Made by a program: the position numbers and the translations under genes. Shown piece after piece: positions 8,726 through 17,349 of a DNA stretch of 64,000 nucleotides. Under the pieces are notes generated by a model. It was given only the letters and a program-made list of their open reading frames with translations. It ran no database searches and was not told the DNA's origin. Positions within the stretch are counted from its first letter, which is position 1. Every line of letters begins with the position of its first letter. The stretch lies in assembly GCF_029893585.1 (NCBI RefSeq), contig NZ_JARXYX010000024.1, positions 1 to 64,000 of the forward strand. Direction: 5' to 3'. This stretch comes from Streptomyces sp. LBL (GTDB lineage: Bacteria; Actinomycetota; Actinomycetes; Streptomycetales; Streptomycetaceae).

Positions 8726-8836
8726 GCCGTCGCGCGGGCCGTCACGCGGGCCGTCGCGCGGGCGCCTGGGCAGGGACTGGGGCTGTGCCCGAGGCTGGGG
8801 CTGGGGCTGGGGCTGGGGCTGGGCCCCAGACCCGGT

Positions 8837-8853
8837 GAGTGCGTTGTGGCAAA
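8837..8853 (+). repeat. Left terminal inverted repeat of the IS
   Basis: GAGTGCGTTGTGGCAAA pairs with 10536-10552 with two mismatches over 17 bases. A tandem GGGGCT tract lies just outside it (about 8790-8825). Confidence 0.6.
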
Positions 8854-8933
8854 CCGGATCTTGTTCGAGCGGCAGCGGGTGATCATCTGGACAGAGGTAC
8901 GGGGGAGGCCACGGGCATGAAAGAACGGGCCCC

Positions 8934-9935
8934 TTGGTAGTGACGCGGTTACGACACCCAGCACGACCAAGGAAGCCCGTTGCCCGATCAGTTGAGCATT
9001 ACCACCGTGCCTGCGTCCACGCGGTCACCCCTGGGTGTGACTGCTACGTGCACCGGTTCGGTTCGCTCGCTCCGGGACGGCGGGCAGGCTGCTATCCGAG
9101 TGACATGACGGATGCGGAGTGGGCCGAGGTCCGCGCCGCGATGCCGGTGCCGGCCTGGCTCCTCAAGCGGGGTGGGCGTCCGGAGGCGTTTTGCCACCGC
9201 GAGATGCTTGACGCGGTGCGCTACCTGGTCGACAACGGCGTGAAGTGGACGGCTCTGCCGGTCGATTTCCCGTACTGGCGGGCGGTCTACGACTTCTTCC
9301 GCCGCTGGCGGGCCTACGACTATGCGCGTGAACTGTACGAACGCCTGCGACGTTCGGCGAGGGAGCGCGCAGGCCGCAACGCCGAGCCCAGTGGCGGGAT
9401 CATCGACAGTCAGTCGGTGGACGCCTCCGAGACCGTCGGCGAGGACAGTCGCGGATACGACGGCGGCAAGTCACGTGACGGGCGCAAGCGTCACATCCTG
9501 ACCGACACCGAGGGCCTGCTCCTGGAGGTGACCGTGACCACGGCCGATGTGCACGACTCCAAGGCCGCCCCCGCGCTGCTGGAGACGTTCATGCAGCAGC
9601 CGGGCCGGCTGCTGCAACTGGTGTGGGTCGACAACGCCTACCAGGGTCCGGCGCTGGCGAAGGCGTTCGCCCGTCACGGAGTCCGGATCGAGGTAGTGCG
9701 TCGATCCGATGGGCAACGCGGATTTGTCGTACTGGCCCGCAGGTGGGTCGTGGAGCGAACGCTGAGCTGGCTCTCCCGCTCACGCCGCCTCAACCGCGAC
9801 CACGAACGCCGCCCCGATCACCACGCCCAGATGGTGTGGTGGGCAGCCACGATCAGGCTGTCGCGCCAGTTGGCCGGCGATGCCCCGCGCTGGCCGGAGA
9901 AGCGTCCCGGCCGACGGCCCCGGGCTCAGGCATGA
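8934..9935 (+). CDS. IS5-family transposase
   Basis: This DDE transposase has an N-terminal DUF4096-type HTH segment (PSDMTDAEWAEV, then GGRPEAFCHREMLDAVRYLVDNGVKW). The catalytic triad is visible as D in GGIIDSQSVDAS, D in VWVDNAYQG and E in RRWVVERTLSWLSRS, and the HDSKAAPALL segment sits between the first two. The reading frame is uninterrupted, so the enzyme may be active. Start is uncertain: the conserved family sequence begins near the GTG at 9048 (295 residues), while the frame is open from 8934. The C-terminus overlaps antisense to the broken minus-strand gene. Confidence 0.9.
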   Translation: MVVTRLRHPARPRKPVARSVEHYHRACVHAVTPGCDCYVHRFGSLAPGRRAGCYPSDMTDAEWAEVRAAMPVPAWLLKRGGRPEAFCHREMLDAVRYLVDNGVKWTALPVDFPYWRAVYDFFRRWRAYDYARELYERLRRSARERAGRNAEPSGGIIDSQSVDASETVGEDSRGYDGGKSRDGRKRHILTDTEGLLLEVTVTTADVHDSKAAPALLETFMQQPGRLLQLVWVDNAYQGPALAKAFARHGVRIEVVRRSDGQRGFVVLARRWVVERTLSWLSRSRRLNRDHERRPDHHAQMVWWAATIRLSRQLAGDAPRWPEKRPGRRPRAQA

Positions 9936-9939
9936 ACCG

Positions 9940-10431
9940 TCCGTTCTTCTCCCGCAGCAGCCAGCCCCCTTCTCCAGCGCGTAGGCACGGTGCCGGATCT
10001 TCTCCACCTCGTTCTTGATCTCCGCTTCCCGGCCCACCGCCCGCGTCAGCTCCACTCCGTTCACCGGCCCCGAAGCGGCCACCACCGCGGCGAACACCTC
10101 CCGATAGAGGCCGCTGAGCACCTCCTCGCCCATGCCCGACCACCACACCAGCGGCCGCTCACCATGCCCCGCGCCCGGGCCGCCCGATCCCACGGCGGCA
10201 GCCATCTCACCACCGGACGGCACGGAAACCGGCGTATTCACCGGGCTCTCCTCGGCCAGCACCGACACGAGCTCCTCACACCCCACCCGGGCCCGCTCGA
10301 CCCGCTCCCGCGCGGCATCCACCTCCGCCTGAGCCTGCTCCAGGACCTCCGTCCAGGACCTCCGTCCAGAACTCCAGATCCTGCCTCGCCCGCGCCTCAC
10401 GCCGTTCCATCAACCCCAGCACCGACGGCAT
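9940..10431 (-). pseudogene. Frameshifted winged-helix gene of an older IS
   Basis: A strong GAGGAGG site precedes ATG 10431, and the protein begins MPSVLGLMERREARARQDL. A 13-bp tandem duplication (CAGGACCTCCGTC at 10341-10353 and 10354-10366) then shifts the frame. The continued frame encodes an Ala/Glu-rich coiled-coil and a winged-helix segment with GVELTRAVGRE and EKIRHRAYALEK. A second, single-base loss near 9975 breaks it again before GWLLREKNGRF. The C-terminus is lost at the transposase junction. It is probably an accessory gene of a formerly autonomous IS and is now dead. Function of the intact family is unknown to me. Confidence 0.65.
10341..10366. repeat. 13-bp perfect tandem duplication causing a frameshift
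   Basis: Two adjacent copies of CAGGACCTCCGTC. Removing one restores the reading frame of the winged-helix gene (…FWTEVLEQAQAEV…), so the duplication is a recent slippage event. Confidence 0.9.
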
Positions 10432-10535
10432 CGCACCCTCCTCGATCCACAACAAGCCGTCCGCTGCCTGCCCCTACCTCAGGGCGATCATGCCCCGCAC
10501 ACGAAGAAGCCCCTGCTCATCGAACAGGGACTCCC

Positions 10536-10552
10536 TTTGCCGCAACGCACTT
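10536..10552 (-). repeat. Right terminal inverted repeat of the IS
   Basis: TTTGCCGCAACGCACTT is the inverted partner of 8837-8853. On the minus strand it is followed by the leader and ribosome site of the broken winged-helix gene, as expected for an element end. Confidence 0.6.
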
Positions 10553-10724
10553 CAGATCTTGACCAACACATAGGGCCCCCGCCGTCACGACGAGATCCCG
10601 CGCCACCTGCCGCTCAGGGACGCCTTCCCCCGTGACCGGTAGCGGCAAGGTCCGCATGCGAGGAACTGAGGGAGGCGGCGCGGAAACTCACGGCCATGTG
10701 ACCAATCGGGTCAGATGAGCCTGG

Positions 10725-11174
10725 TCAGCGGATTTCCGTGACCCGGTGCTCCTTCAGGGTGGCGCAGTTGGAGTTTTCGACCGACACGTACACGTTGTCG
10801 ATGCTGCCGCCCCAGCTCACACAGTGGCCCTTGCCGTAGATGTAGATCGGCCCCGCGTACGAGGTGTAGTTCCCGGAGTCTTCGGCCGAGTCGCCGGTGT
10901 CGGGGACATAGACGTACGCGGCCATGAGCTTGGCCGTGCCGGGGTTGGCGCGGATGGTCGCGACGCAGTTCTTGCCGTTGGAGGAGTTGTACGTCAGGTA
11001 GACGGTGCCCAGCGAGCCGACAGGTGCCGAGTTCACGGTCTTGTAGGCGCTGCCGCAGACGCCCTGCGGTGTGACGTTGGGTGCGGCGGAGGCGGTCGTG
11101 GCCAACGCGGTCGTGGCACCCACCGCCAGAGCAGCTAACGCTCCAACGGTCGCGGCATTACGTGTAAATCTCAT
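10725..11174 (-). CDS. SapA-like secreted spore-associated protein
   Basis: This 149-residue secreted protein has a Sec signal peptide (residues 1-31: basic start, Ala/Leu/Thr core, cleavage near ASAA). The mature part is all-beta-like with four cysteines (VCGSAY, KNCVAT, GHCVSW, SNCATL), suggesting two disulfides. It also has the Gly/Tyr-rich YTSYAGPIYIYGKGHC segment characteristic of Streptomyces spore-associated protein A. Family members copurify with spores and have no enzymatic assignment. It lies between the IS and small unknown genes and is transcribed alone. Assignment rests on sequence pattern. Confidence 0.75.
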   Translation of the reverse strand: MRFTRNAATVGALAALAVGATTALATTASAAPNVTPQGVCGSAYKTVNSAPVGSLGTVYLTYNSSNGKNCVATIRANPGTAKLMAAYVYVPDTGDSAEDSGNYTSYAGPIYIYGKGHCVSWGGSIDNVYVSVENSNCATLKEHRVTEIR

Positions 11175-11329
11175 ATTTCCCCCTTGTGCCTTTGAGAGTG
11201 GTTACTCCCAGTTGATGAGACCTTCGATCGTCACGGATGGTTGCACCGGGTGCACGCTGAGATCTCGAACGGCCGAATCCGGACCATTGCGTCCATCGCG
11301 GGAGCCCGTGTCGATCAGGCGCGCGGCGA

Positions 11330-11557
11330 TCAGGATGGGGCCGTCAGGCGGAGGGTGAGCGAAGGCAGTAGGACGTCCCCGGGCCAGAGATCCTGCTCGG
11401 CCACACGGCTGATGACCATGCCGACCTCGGCCAGGGCGGCGGCATGCTCCGCCGGTCCGTAGACGATGAACTCATCAGCTGCGGTATCGAAGGCGGGCAC
11501 GCGGGTCCGTCTGAGGCTGAGGTCATCGCACTGGTCACTCACGCACACCGCCTCCAC
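11330..11557 (-). CDS. Short hypothetical protein
   Basis: A possible 75-residue protein starts at GTG 11557, with AAGG about eleven bases upstream. Composition is protein-like (VPAFDTAADEFIVYGPAEHAAALAEVG, followed by an acidic/hydrophobic tail), but I recognise no family. The frame is open further upstream with shadow-like composition, so the start is uncertain. It could be a fragment of a larger gene disrupted in this accessory patch. Confidence 0.4.
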   Translation of the reverse strand: MEAVCVSDQCDDLSLRRTRVPAFDTAADEFIVYGPAEHAAALAEVGMVISRVAEQDLWPGDVLLPSLTLRLTAPS

Positions 11558-12001
11558 CGACAGGGGTGCCTTGAGGCGGCCGTCAGCGTTCCGACGGATA
11601 CGTGCGCCCGCCGGGCAGGTGGGGGTGTGGCCGACCGTGCGGGGGAAGCGGGGTACCGGAAGAGTGACCGGCCACCCGCTGCAGGGGGTGAAGTGCAGTG
11701 AGGAAGGGTGCGACAAGCCGCCTGTTCCGCGCAAGGACCGCCTCACCGAACCTCTCCCGGCCGCCACATAGCCCGGTGGCGAGAGCGGCTCAGGGATCCT
11801 GCCATGCCGGACCCCCTGGAATGGAAGGCTCGAACGGCAGCCCGCAGGGGGAGCGCCAACCCGAAGGAAGGCGTGTCGCCGTGTGCGGGATCAAGGCCGT
11901 TCTGCGCGAATCTGTCCCACGCCCGGCTGAGATGCGGCAACGTCATCCCTGTACACCCGCACCGGGCGTACAAGTAGGAAACGGACGGCTGGAGGGGCGT
12001 C
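11558..12001. other. No confident gene
   Basis: Several overlapping open frames exist on both strands, for example ending at the TAG at 11977, but none has both a ribosome site and coherent composition. The last 20 bases provide the GGAGGGG site for the small gene starting at 12002. It may hold remnants of broken genes. Confidence 0.5.
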
Positions 12002-12112
12002 ATGAGCGAGCGGGAGACATGGACGACGGAAGAGTTCGGCTCATCTCACACCGGGTCGGTCGGTGTGCTCCTGGCCGACGGCAGCGTTCGCCTGAGATCT
12101 TCATCCCCATGA
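12002..12112 (+). CDS. 36-residue micro-ORF translationally coupled to the next gene
   Basis: An excellent ribosome site (GGAGGGG, four bases before ATG 12002) precedes a 36-codon frame beginning MSERETWTTEEFG and containing SVGVLLADGSVRL. Its TGA (12110-12112) overlaps the ATG of the following gene (12109). The phase and spacing are those of a genuine coupled pair. No family is recognised; the TWTTEEF start followed by a beta-hairpin-like VLLADGSVRL could be a tiny antitoxin-like or leader peptide, which is speculation. Confidence 0.5.
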   Translation: MSERETWTTEEFGSSHTGSVGVLLADGSVRLRSSSP

Positions 12113-12567
12113 TGAGCTCAAGCGGCGGGCACAAGGTGTCGCAGTGGAGCATCTACGACGGCGGCCTGGGACACGGGCCGCGCGCGGCCGCACTGCGCGC
12201 GGTGTGCTCCTGCGGCTGGACCGGGCCGGAGCAGCAACTCGACTGGGATGAGATCGGAGACGGGCAATTGGCTGAGGCGGCCCGGGCGACGGCGGACACG
12301 TGCCCCCTGGATTGGGACGCACACACGGAGGACGTGGAGCGTTCCGCGATCCCTCTGCCGGAGACGGTGGGTGCCCTGCTGGAACAGTTGCGTGCAGAGC
12401 TCGAGAAGCTGGAGAGGACCTCACCGCTGGCGGCTCTGCGTGCCGCCCGCCGGCTGGAGGTGACGGCGGTTGAGGTCGGGTACTGGGCGGCCCACAATGG
12501 CCGACGGGACGCGACGGTCGAACAGGTCGCTGCCGCCCTGGGTACCTACGGTGGCGAGTCGGCATGA
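12109..12567 (+). CDS. Hypothetical protein, 152 residues
   Basis: This cytoplasmic, acidic, Ala/Leu/Glu-rich protein has a small N-terminal motif AVCSCGWTGPEQQ, with two cysteines in a CxC arrangement and a Trp. Helical segments follow (LLEQLRAELEKLERTSPLAALRAARRLE) and a final helix EQVAAALGTYG. The CxCGWxG pattern recurs in small Streptomyces proteins often found near mobile or plasmid-derived regions. Start ATG 12109 overlaps the micro-ORF stop, implying coupled translation. Function is unknown. Confidence 0.65.
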   Translation: MMSSSGGHKVSQWSIYDGGLGHGPRAAALRAVCSCGWTGPEQQLDWDEIGDGQLAEAARATADTCPLDWDAHTEDVERSAIPLPETVGALLEQLRAELEKLERTSPLAALRAARRLEVTAVEVGYWAAHNGRRDATVEQVAAALGTYGGESA

Positions 12568-12710
12568 CACGAACGCCGCCTCGCCGCTGTCGCAGCGCCC
12601 ACGCCGCCCGCGACCCAGTCCGGCCAAGGCTCAAGCTGGTGGCTTGAGCTTCGGGGCCCCTCTCGCCGGGCATTGAACCGTCCAGGGCTTCAAGAACCGG
12701 GGGAAGTGTT

Positions 12711-13265
12711 GTGCGTGAACGGGACAAGGCGTTGGCCATGGGGAAAGACGCCGACTACGGCAGCTACGTGAGGTTCGCGTGCCCTGCCTATTCGCACGCC
12801 TGGGGCTTCTTCGGGCTCCTTGGCGTATTCCAGGGGTGGGGCACCACGGTCGATCTCGTGCACATCTTCAAGGGGGAGGGTGGCTGGTTGCACGGCTGGT
12901 TCGCCCCGCTCAGCGGACTCTGGACCGTGTTCCTGATCGGCTGCTGTTTCGTGTCCCGGTACGAGCGGCGCACGGGCGGCCCCACCCCCCGGCTGTACTG
13001 CTTCCAGCTCGGAGTCGTGGTGGCCACCGGCGACGTCCTGCGGGCCTATCGCTGGACCGAGCTCACCATTCACCGCAAGAAATGGCGGAGCGGGAGCGGG
13101 GAGAGTGCCGACTGGGGAACTCGCATAACCGTGATGGCGCGGGACGGCAGTGTGGTTGTCGTGTTCCCAGGGAACGAGCCTGACGGCGCCGGTTGCTTGG
13201 AGATGGAGAAGCTCCACGAGGCGGCGGTGCGCGGACCCGGGGAACCCAGGCCCGCGACGTCGTGA
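12711..13265 (+). CDS. Hypothetical membrane protein, 184 residues
   Basis: GTG 12711 is preceded by GGGGGAAG. Two hydrophobic segments, about residues 28-48 (AWGFFGLLGVFQGWGTTVDLV) and 60-82 (APLSGLWTVFLIGCCFVS), flank a short Gly-rich loop. A soluble domain follows with YERRTGGPTPRLYCFQLGVVVATGDVLRAYRW, TRITVMARDG and VVVFPGNEPDG. This architecture, with two TM helices and a PH-like beta domain, is common in Streptomyces proteins of unknown function. There is no operon partner within 250 bp downstream. Confidence 0.7.
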   Translation: MRERDKALAMGKDADYGSYVRFACPAYSHAWGFFGLLGVFQGWGTTVDLVHIFKGEGGWLHGWFAPLSGLWTVFLIGCCFVSRYERRTGGPTPRLYCFQLGVVVATGDVLRAYRWTELTIHRKKWRSGSGESADWGTRITVMARDGSVVVVFPGNEPDGAGCLEMEKLHEAAVRGPGEPRPATS

Positions 13266-13512
13266 TGGGGGAGCCGCGCCGGTCATGTCATCAACTGTCC
13301 GTCGCCTTCACTCCGCCCACGAACGCCGACCATTAATGTCGCGCGCGACAACGAGCGGCACTTTTGCCGAGGCCGTCTGCATCCCGGGTTCGGCTGGCAG
13401 GACGGCCCGCCTGACGGGCGCCACGGTAAAGACTTGGTGATGTCCTCCCGCCCGACGGGAAGGACCCCAGATCGCGCTTTTTCGCAGGTCACCGTCGGGC
13501 TTCCATGGGGCG

Positions 13513-13790
13513 ATGATCAGCATGTCGGAGGTTCGCCCGGGTAACGGGTGGCGCTATCTCTTCCGCGGCGTGATGGTCGGCGACGGCCACCGCCCTGCGG
13601 GCAAGCCGCTGCGCGCTGCCCAGGACGAAGCGGGTGTCCCGCCCGGCGTCTGGAAGGGCCGGGGCTTGGCCGCGGTCGGCCTCACCGCCGGGGATGTGGT
13701 GACCGAGCGGCAGGCCGAACTGCTCCTGGGGGAAGGCCGGCACCCGGACGCAGACCGGATCGAGCGTGAGCGCCTGGCGGAGGGTAAGTG
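13513..13790 (+). pseudogene. Truncated MobF/TrwC-type relaxase N-terminus
   Basis: The frame from ATG 13513 encodes about 90 residues resembling the start of actinobacterial TraA/TrwC relaxases (VRPGNGWRYLF, VMVGDG, AGVPPGVWKGRGLAAVGL, GDVVTERQAELLLGEGRHPDAD). It then degenerates into unrelated Cys/Gly-rich sequence and stops at 13881, against the hrdA 3' end. The catalytic tyrosine region, the His triad and all helicase motifs are missing. An intact relaxase would exceed 1000 residues, so this is a remnant of a conjugative element. Confidence 0.65.
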
Positions 13791-13868
13791 CTGCGGCTGT
13801 GCCCCGGACCGGGTGGGTGGGTGCGCGTACCCCGTGCTTGCCCGGTGCTGCAGCGGCACCCTGTCTGT

Positions 13869-15230
13869 TCAGTCCAGGTAACCCCTGAGCTGGTCCGCGC
13901 AGGTGTGGTCACGGAGTTTGTTCAGGGTCTTCGACTCGATCTGGCGGATCCGTTCCCTCGTCACGCCGAAGATGCGGCCTATCTCCTCCAGGGTGCGCGG
14001 GCGGCCGTCCGCCAGTCCGTAGCGGAGTTGGACGACCTTGCGCTCGCGCTCGCCGAGGGTGGAGAGGACCGCCTCCAGGTGTTCCCTGAGCAGCATGAAC
14101 GCGGCCGACTCGACGGGGCTGGCCGCGTCGCCGTCCTCGATGAGGTCGCCGAAGGCGACGTCGTCCTCCTCCCCCACGGGCGCGTGCAGGGAGACGGGTT
14201 CCTGGGCCAGGCGCAGGACCTCGCTGACGCGCTCCGGCGTCAGGTCCAGGTACGCGGCGACGTCTTCCGGCGTCGGTTCGTAGCCCCGCTCCTGCAACAT
14301 CCGGCGCTGGACGCGGACCACCCGGTTGATCAGCTCGACCACATGGACCGGGACGCGGATGGTGCGGGCCTGGTCGGCGAGGGCGCGGGACATGGCCTGA
14401 CGGATCCACCAGGTGGCGTACGTCGAGAACTTGTAGCCGCGGGCGTAGTCGAACTTCTCCACCGCCCGGATCAGGCCCAGGTTGCCCTCCTGGACCAGGT
14501 CGAGCATGGTCAGGCCGCGGCCGACGTACCGTTTGGCCACGGACACGACCAGCCGCAGGTTCGCCTCGATGAGGCGGCGCTTGGCCATCCGGCCCCTGAC
14601 GACCAGCTTGTCCAGGTCGAGGGCGATCTGGCTGTCCAGGTCGGGGGCGGTGCTGAGCTTCTCCTCGGCGAACAGGCCGGCCTCGACCCGGCGGGCGAGG
14701 TCGACCTCCTCGGCCGCGGTGAGCAGCGGGATGCGGCCGATCTCTCGCAGGTACTGGCGGAACAGGTCCGAGGAAGGTCCGCTGGTGTCGGCCTTGGCAC
14801 GGGCCGGTTCGGGGGGCTCGGGGGGCTCGGGGGACTCGACGGGCTCCGACTCCGGGGCGTCGGCGGTCTCGACCGCGTCCGTGGGCGGTTCCTCGAACTC
14901 GGACCGGGCCTCCGGCTCCGCCTCGGGGTGGTGCACGGCACGATTCTGCGGCGGGACCGCCGCGAGTACGTCGGTCTCCGTATCCGGTTCCGTGTCGTCC
15001 GTACCGATGTCGGTCAGGGTCTGGGTCTGCACGGGGGCGACCTCCAGGATGATCGCTGCTGAGGTGTGCGGCAGCGGTACTTCGGGGGCGGAGTCGGCGG
15101 CCTCGCCGCTGTCCGTCCCGTACGCGATGAGCGGAACCGCGGGGGTGTGGAATCCGTTGAGGACGGATCGGCCGCGCTCCGAGGACTCAGGCACCGCAAC
15201 CCAGTGTGGAGTACGACGCATCGCCGCCAC
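13869..15230 (-). CDS. hrdA: RNA polymerase principal-type sigma factor HrdA
   Basis: This sigma-70 group 1/2 factor has 453 residues. The N-terminal 145 are a Pro/Glu/Ala-rich, low-complexity extension ([10 protein letters not shown]). Region 1.2 then begins at [18 protein letters not shown]. The core motifs are regions 2.1-2.4 ([57 protein letters not shown]), region 3 ([13 protein letters not shown]) and region 4.2 ([19 protein letters not shown]). Adjacency to dnaG on the same strand matches the hrdA-dnaG neighbourhood known in Streptomyces, which supports HrdA over HrdC/HrdD. It would bind core polymerase and recognise vegetative-type promoters. Start is GTG 15230 or ATG 15221. Its 3' end abuts the relaxase remnant. 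Confidence 0.9.
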   Translation of the reverse strand: MAAMRRTPHWVAVPESSERGRSVLNGFHTPAVPLIAYGTDSGEAADSAPEVPLPHTSAAIILEVAPVQTQTLTDIGTDDTEPDTETDVLAAVPPQNRAVHHPEAEPEARSEFEEPPTDAVETADAPESEPVESPEPPEPPEPARAKADTSGPSSDLFRQYLREIGRIPLLTAAEEVDLARRVEAGLFAEEKLSTAPDLDSQIALDLDKLVVRGRMAKRRLIEANLRLVVSVAKRYVGRGLTMLDLVQEGNLGLIRAVEKFDYARGYKFSTYATWWIRQAMSRALADQARTIRVPVHVVELINRVVRVQRRMLQERGYEPTPEDVAAYLDLTPERVSEVLRLAQEPVSLHAPVGEEDDVAFGDLIEDGDAASPVESAAFMLLREHLEAVLSTLGERERKVVQLRYGLADGRPRTLEEIGRIFGVTRERIRQIESKTLNKLRDHTCADQLRGYLD

Positions 15231-15296
15231 GAGGGGCGTGCGGTGACTTTTTGAGGCCGACCCGTGACCGCGCGGTTACCCGTCGCGACGATCGGC

Positions 15297-17201
15297 TCAG
15301 AGCGCGGCGGCTCCGTGCTCGCGTAGTGCCTGGTCGTACTGCTGGAGTACCCACAATTCGTTCTGTACCGCAGCCGACTGGGCCGGGTCTCGGTGCGTGT
15401 CGAGGCGGGTCAGGCTGGACTGGATGTCCCGGATGCGGCGCTCGACCGCGCGGCGGCGGACCGTGACGAGCTGGTCGCCCGCATAGTTCTCGTCGACCGT
15501 CTTGCGCATGATCGCCTCGACCGCGAGCTCCGTGACCATCGCGCGGACGGTGTTGTCGGGGGCCACGTCGCGGACCCGGATCAGGTATTCCTGGGAGTCC
15601 CCGACGCCGAACTCCGCGCCGCCCGCGTCCATGATCGCCTGGCGTACGGCCGCGTAGGGCGCGGCGGTGAACTCGTCGAGGCCGTACGCGTCGAACGCCG
15701 GGGAGACCAGCTCGGGCCGCTGGAGGGCGAGCTTGAGGAGTTCACGCTCGGTGGCGTAGACCGGGTTGCGGAGGTTGAGCGCCGGGCCGGACGGGAGGGC
15801 GCGCGGGACGGCGTCGTACTGCCGCTGCCCGTTGGTCGCCGTCGGCGCCGGGCCCTTGCCGCCGCGGTCGCGGGCCCAGCGGGCCAGTTGGGCCACCCGC
15901 TTGACCACGAACTGGGTGTCGAGGATGCCGAGCATGCCGGCGAGCTGCACGGCGACCTCGTGCTGGGCGCCGGTGTTCTTGATGCGGGCGACGATCGGGG
16001 CGGCCTCGTCCAGGGCGGCGGCGCGGCCGGCGGGGGTGTCCAGGTCGTAGCGGAGGACGATCTGGCGCAGGGCGAACTCGAAGAGCGGGGTGCGGGGTTC
16101 GACCAGGTCGGCGACCGCGTCGTCGCCCTTGGCGAGGCGGAGGTCGCAGGGGTCCATGTTGTCGGGGGCGATGGCGATGTACGTCTCGGCGGCGAACTTC
16201 TGGTCGTCCTCGAAGGCGCGCAGGGCCGCCTTCTGGCCGGCCGCGTCACCGTCGAAGGTGAAGATCACGCGGGCCGAGCCGTTGTCCATGAGGAGACGGC
16301 GGAGGATCTTGATGTGGTCGCTGCCGAAGGCCGTACCGCAGGTCGCGATGGCCGTCGTCACGCCGGCCAGGTGGCAGGCCATGACGTCGGTGTAGCCCTC
16401 GACCACGACCGCGCGGCTGGACTTGGCGATGTCCTTCTTCGCCAGGTCGATGCCGTAGAGGACCTGGGACTTCCGGTAGATCGCGGTGTCGGGCGTGTTG
16501 AGGTATTTGGGGCCGTTGTCCGACTCGTAGAGCTTGCGGGCGCCGAAGCCGACGACCTCGCCGCCGATGTCGCGGATCGGCCACATCAAACGGCCGCGGA
16601 AGCGGTCGATGGGGCCGCGGCGGCCCTCCTGGGAGAGGCCGGAGAGGAGGATCTCCTTGTCGCTGAAGCCCTTGCCGCGGAGATGGCGGGTGAGGTGGTC
16701 CCAGCCCTGGGGGCTGTAACCGACGGAGAAGTGTTCGGCGGCGGCCTGGTCGAAGCCGCGCTCGGCGAGGAACGTGCGGCCGGCGTCGGCCTCCGGGCTG
16801 GTGGCCAGCTGCTCCATGTACCACTGCGCGGCGGTCTTGTGGGCCTCGACCAGACGGATCCGCTCACCGCGCTGGTGGGAGGGGTTGTACCCGCCCTCCT
16901 CGTACCGCAGGGTGATGCCGGCCTGGGCGGCGAGGCGCTCGACCGACTCGGAGAAGGAGAGGTGGTCGACCTTCATCACGAACGTGATGGTGTCGCCGCC
17001 CTCCTGGCAGCCGAAGCAGTGGAAGAGCCCCTTGCTCGGGCTGACCTGGAAGGACGGCGACTTCTCGTCGTGGAACGGGCACAGCCCCTTGAGGTTGCCG
17101 CCGCCCGCGTTGCGCAGCTGGAGGTACTCGGACACCACGGCGTCGATCGGGACCGCGTCCCGTACCGCCTTCACGTCCTCGTCGTTGATCCGTCCTGCCA
17201 C
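15297..17201 (-). CDS. dnaG: DNA primase
   Basis: This 634-residue primase synthesises RNA primers for the replication fork. Its zinc finger is intact (C41-H44-C62-C65 in CPFHDE and HCFGCQ). The RNA-polymerase domain includes GFGARKLYESDNGPKYLNTPDT. The TOPRIM motifs are VVVEGYTDVMA with the catalytic Glu and FDGDAAG with DxD-like acidic residues. A helicase-interacting helical C-terminus ends EHGAAAL. Length is normal. It lies 66 bp upstream of hrdA on the same strand, so read-through transcription into the sigma gene is possible. Confidence 0.97.
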   Translation of the reverse strand: MAGRINDEDVKAVRDAVPIDAVVSEYLQLRNAGGGNLKGLCPFHDEKSPSFQVSPSKGLFHCFGCQEGGDTITFVMKVDHLSFSESVERLAAQAGITLRYEEGGYNPSHQRGERIRLVEAHKTAAQWYMEQLATSPEADAGRTFLAERGFDQAAAEHFSVGYSPQGWDHLTRHLRGKGFSDKEILLSGLSQEGRRGPIDRFRGRLMWPIRDIGGEVVGFGARKLYESDNGPKYLNTPDTAIYRKSQVLYGIDLAKKDIAKSSRAVVVEGYTDVMACHLAGVTTAIATCGTAFGSDHIKILRRLLMDNGSARVIFTFDGDAAGQKAALRAFEDDQKFAAETYIAIAPDNMDPCDLRLAKGDDAVADLVEPRTPLFEFALRQIVLRYDLDTPAGRAAALDEAAPIVARIKNTGAQHEVAVQLAGMLGILDTQFVVKRVAQLARWARDRGGKGPAPTATNGQRQYDAVPRALPSGPALNLRNPVYATERELLKLALQRPELVSPAFDAYGLDEFTAAPYAAVRQAIMDAGGAEFGVGDSQEYLIRVRDVAPDNTVRAMVTELAVEAIMRKTVDENYAGDQLVTVRRRAVERRIRDIQSSLTRLDTHRDPAQSAAVQNELWVLQQYDQALREHGAAAL

Positions 17202-17349
17202 GCGGTGATTCTACGGGGCGGAACTGACACTCACGGGCGAGGTGACCGGCCCGGGCCGAGGGTCCGGCCCGCCGCGCAGCGGCCTGGGGTACAGCGCCCC
17301 CGGGAATTGCGGCACGGGTGCGGTGTGACAGTCGATCACCGTCGTCGGG

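Larger units (their letters stand above)
8837..10552. mobile_element. Decayed, probably nested insertion sequence
   Basis: Near-perfect 17-bp inverted repeats bound 1.7 kb: GAGTGCGTTGTGGCAAA at 8837-8853 and TTTGCCGCAACGCACTT at 10536-10552 (15/17 matches). Inside are an IS5-type transposase gene on plus and a broken winged-helix gene on minus whose 5' side starts next to the right repeat. The minus gene looks like the first gene of an older element whose transposase half has been replaced by the IS5-type copy. No clear target duplication or separate IS5 ends were found by eye, so the nesting is inferred. Confidence 0.6.

Noticed and set aside
11743-12003. Minus-strand frame antisense to the region before the micro-ORF
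   Set aside because: Starts without a ribosome site, overlaps other equally weak frames, and composition is shadow-like.
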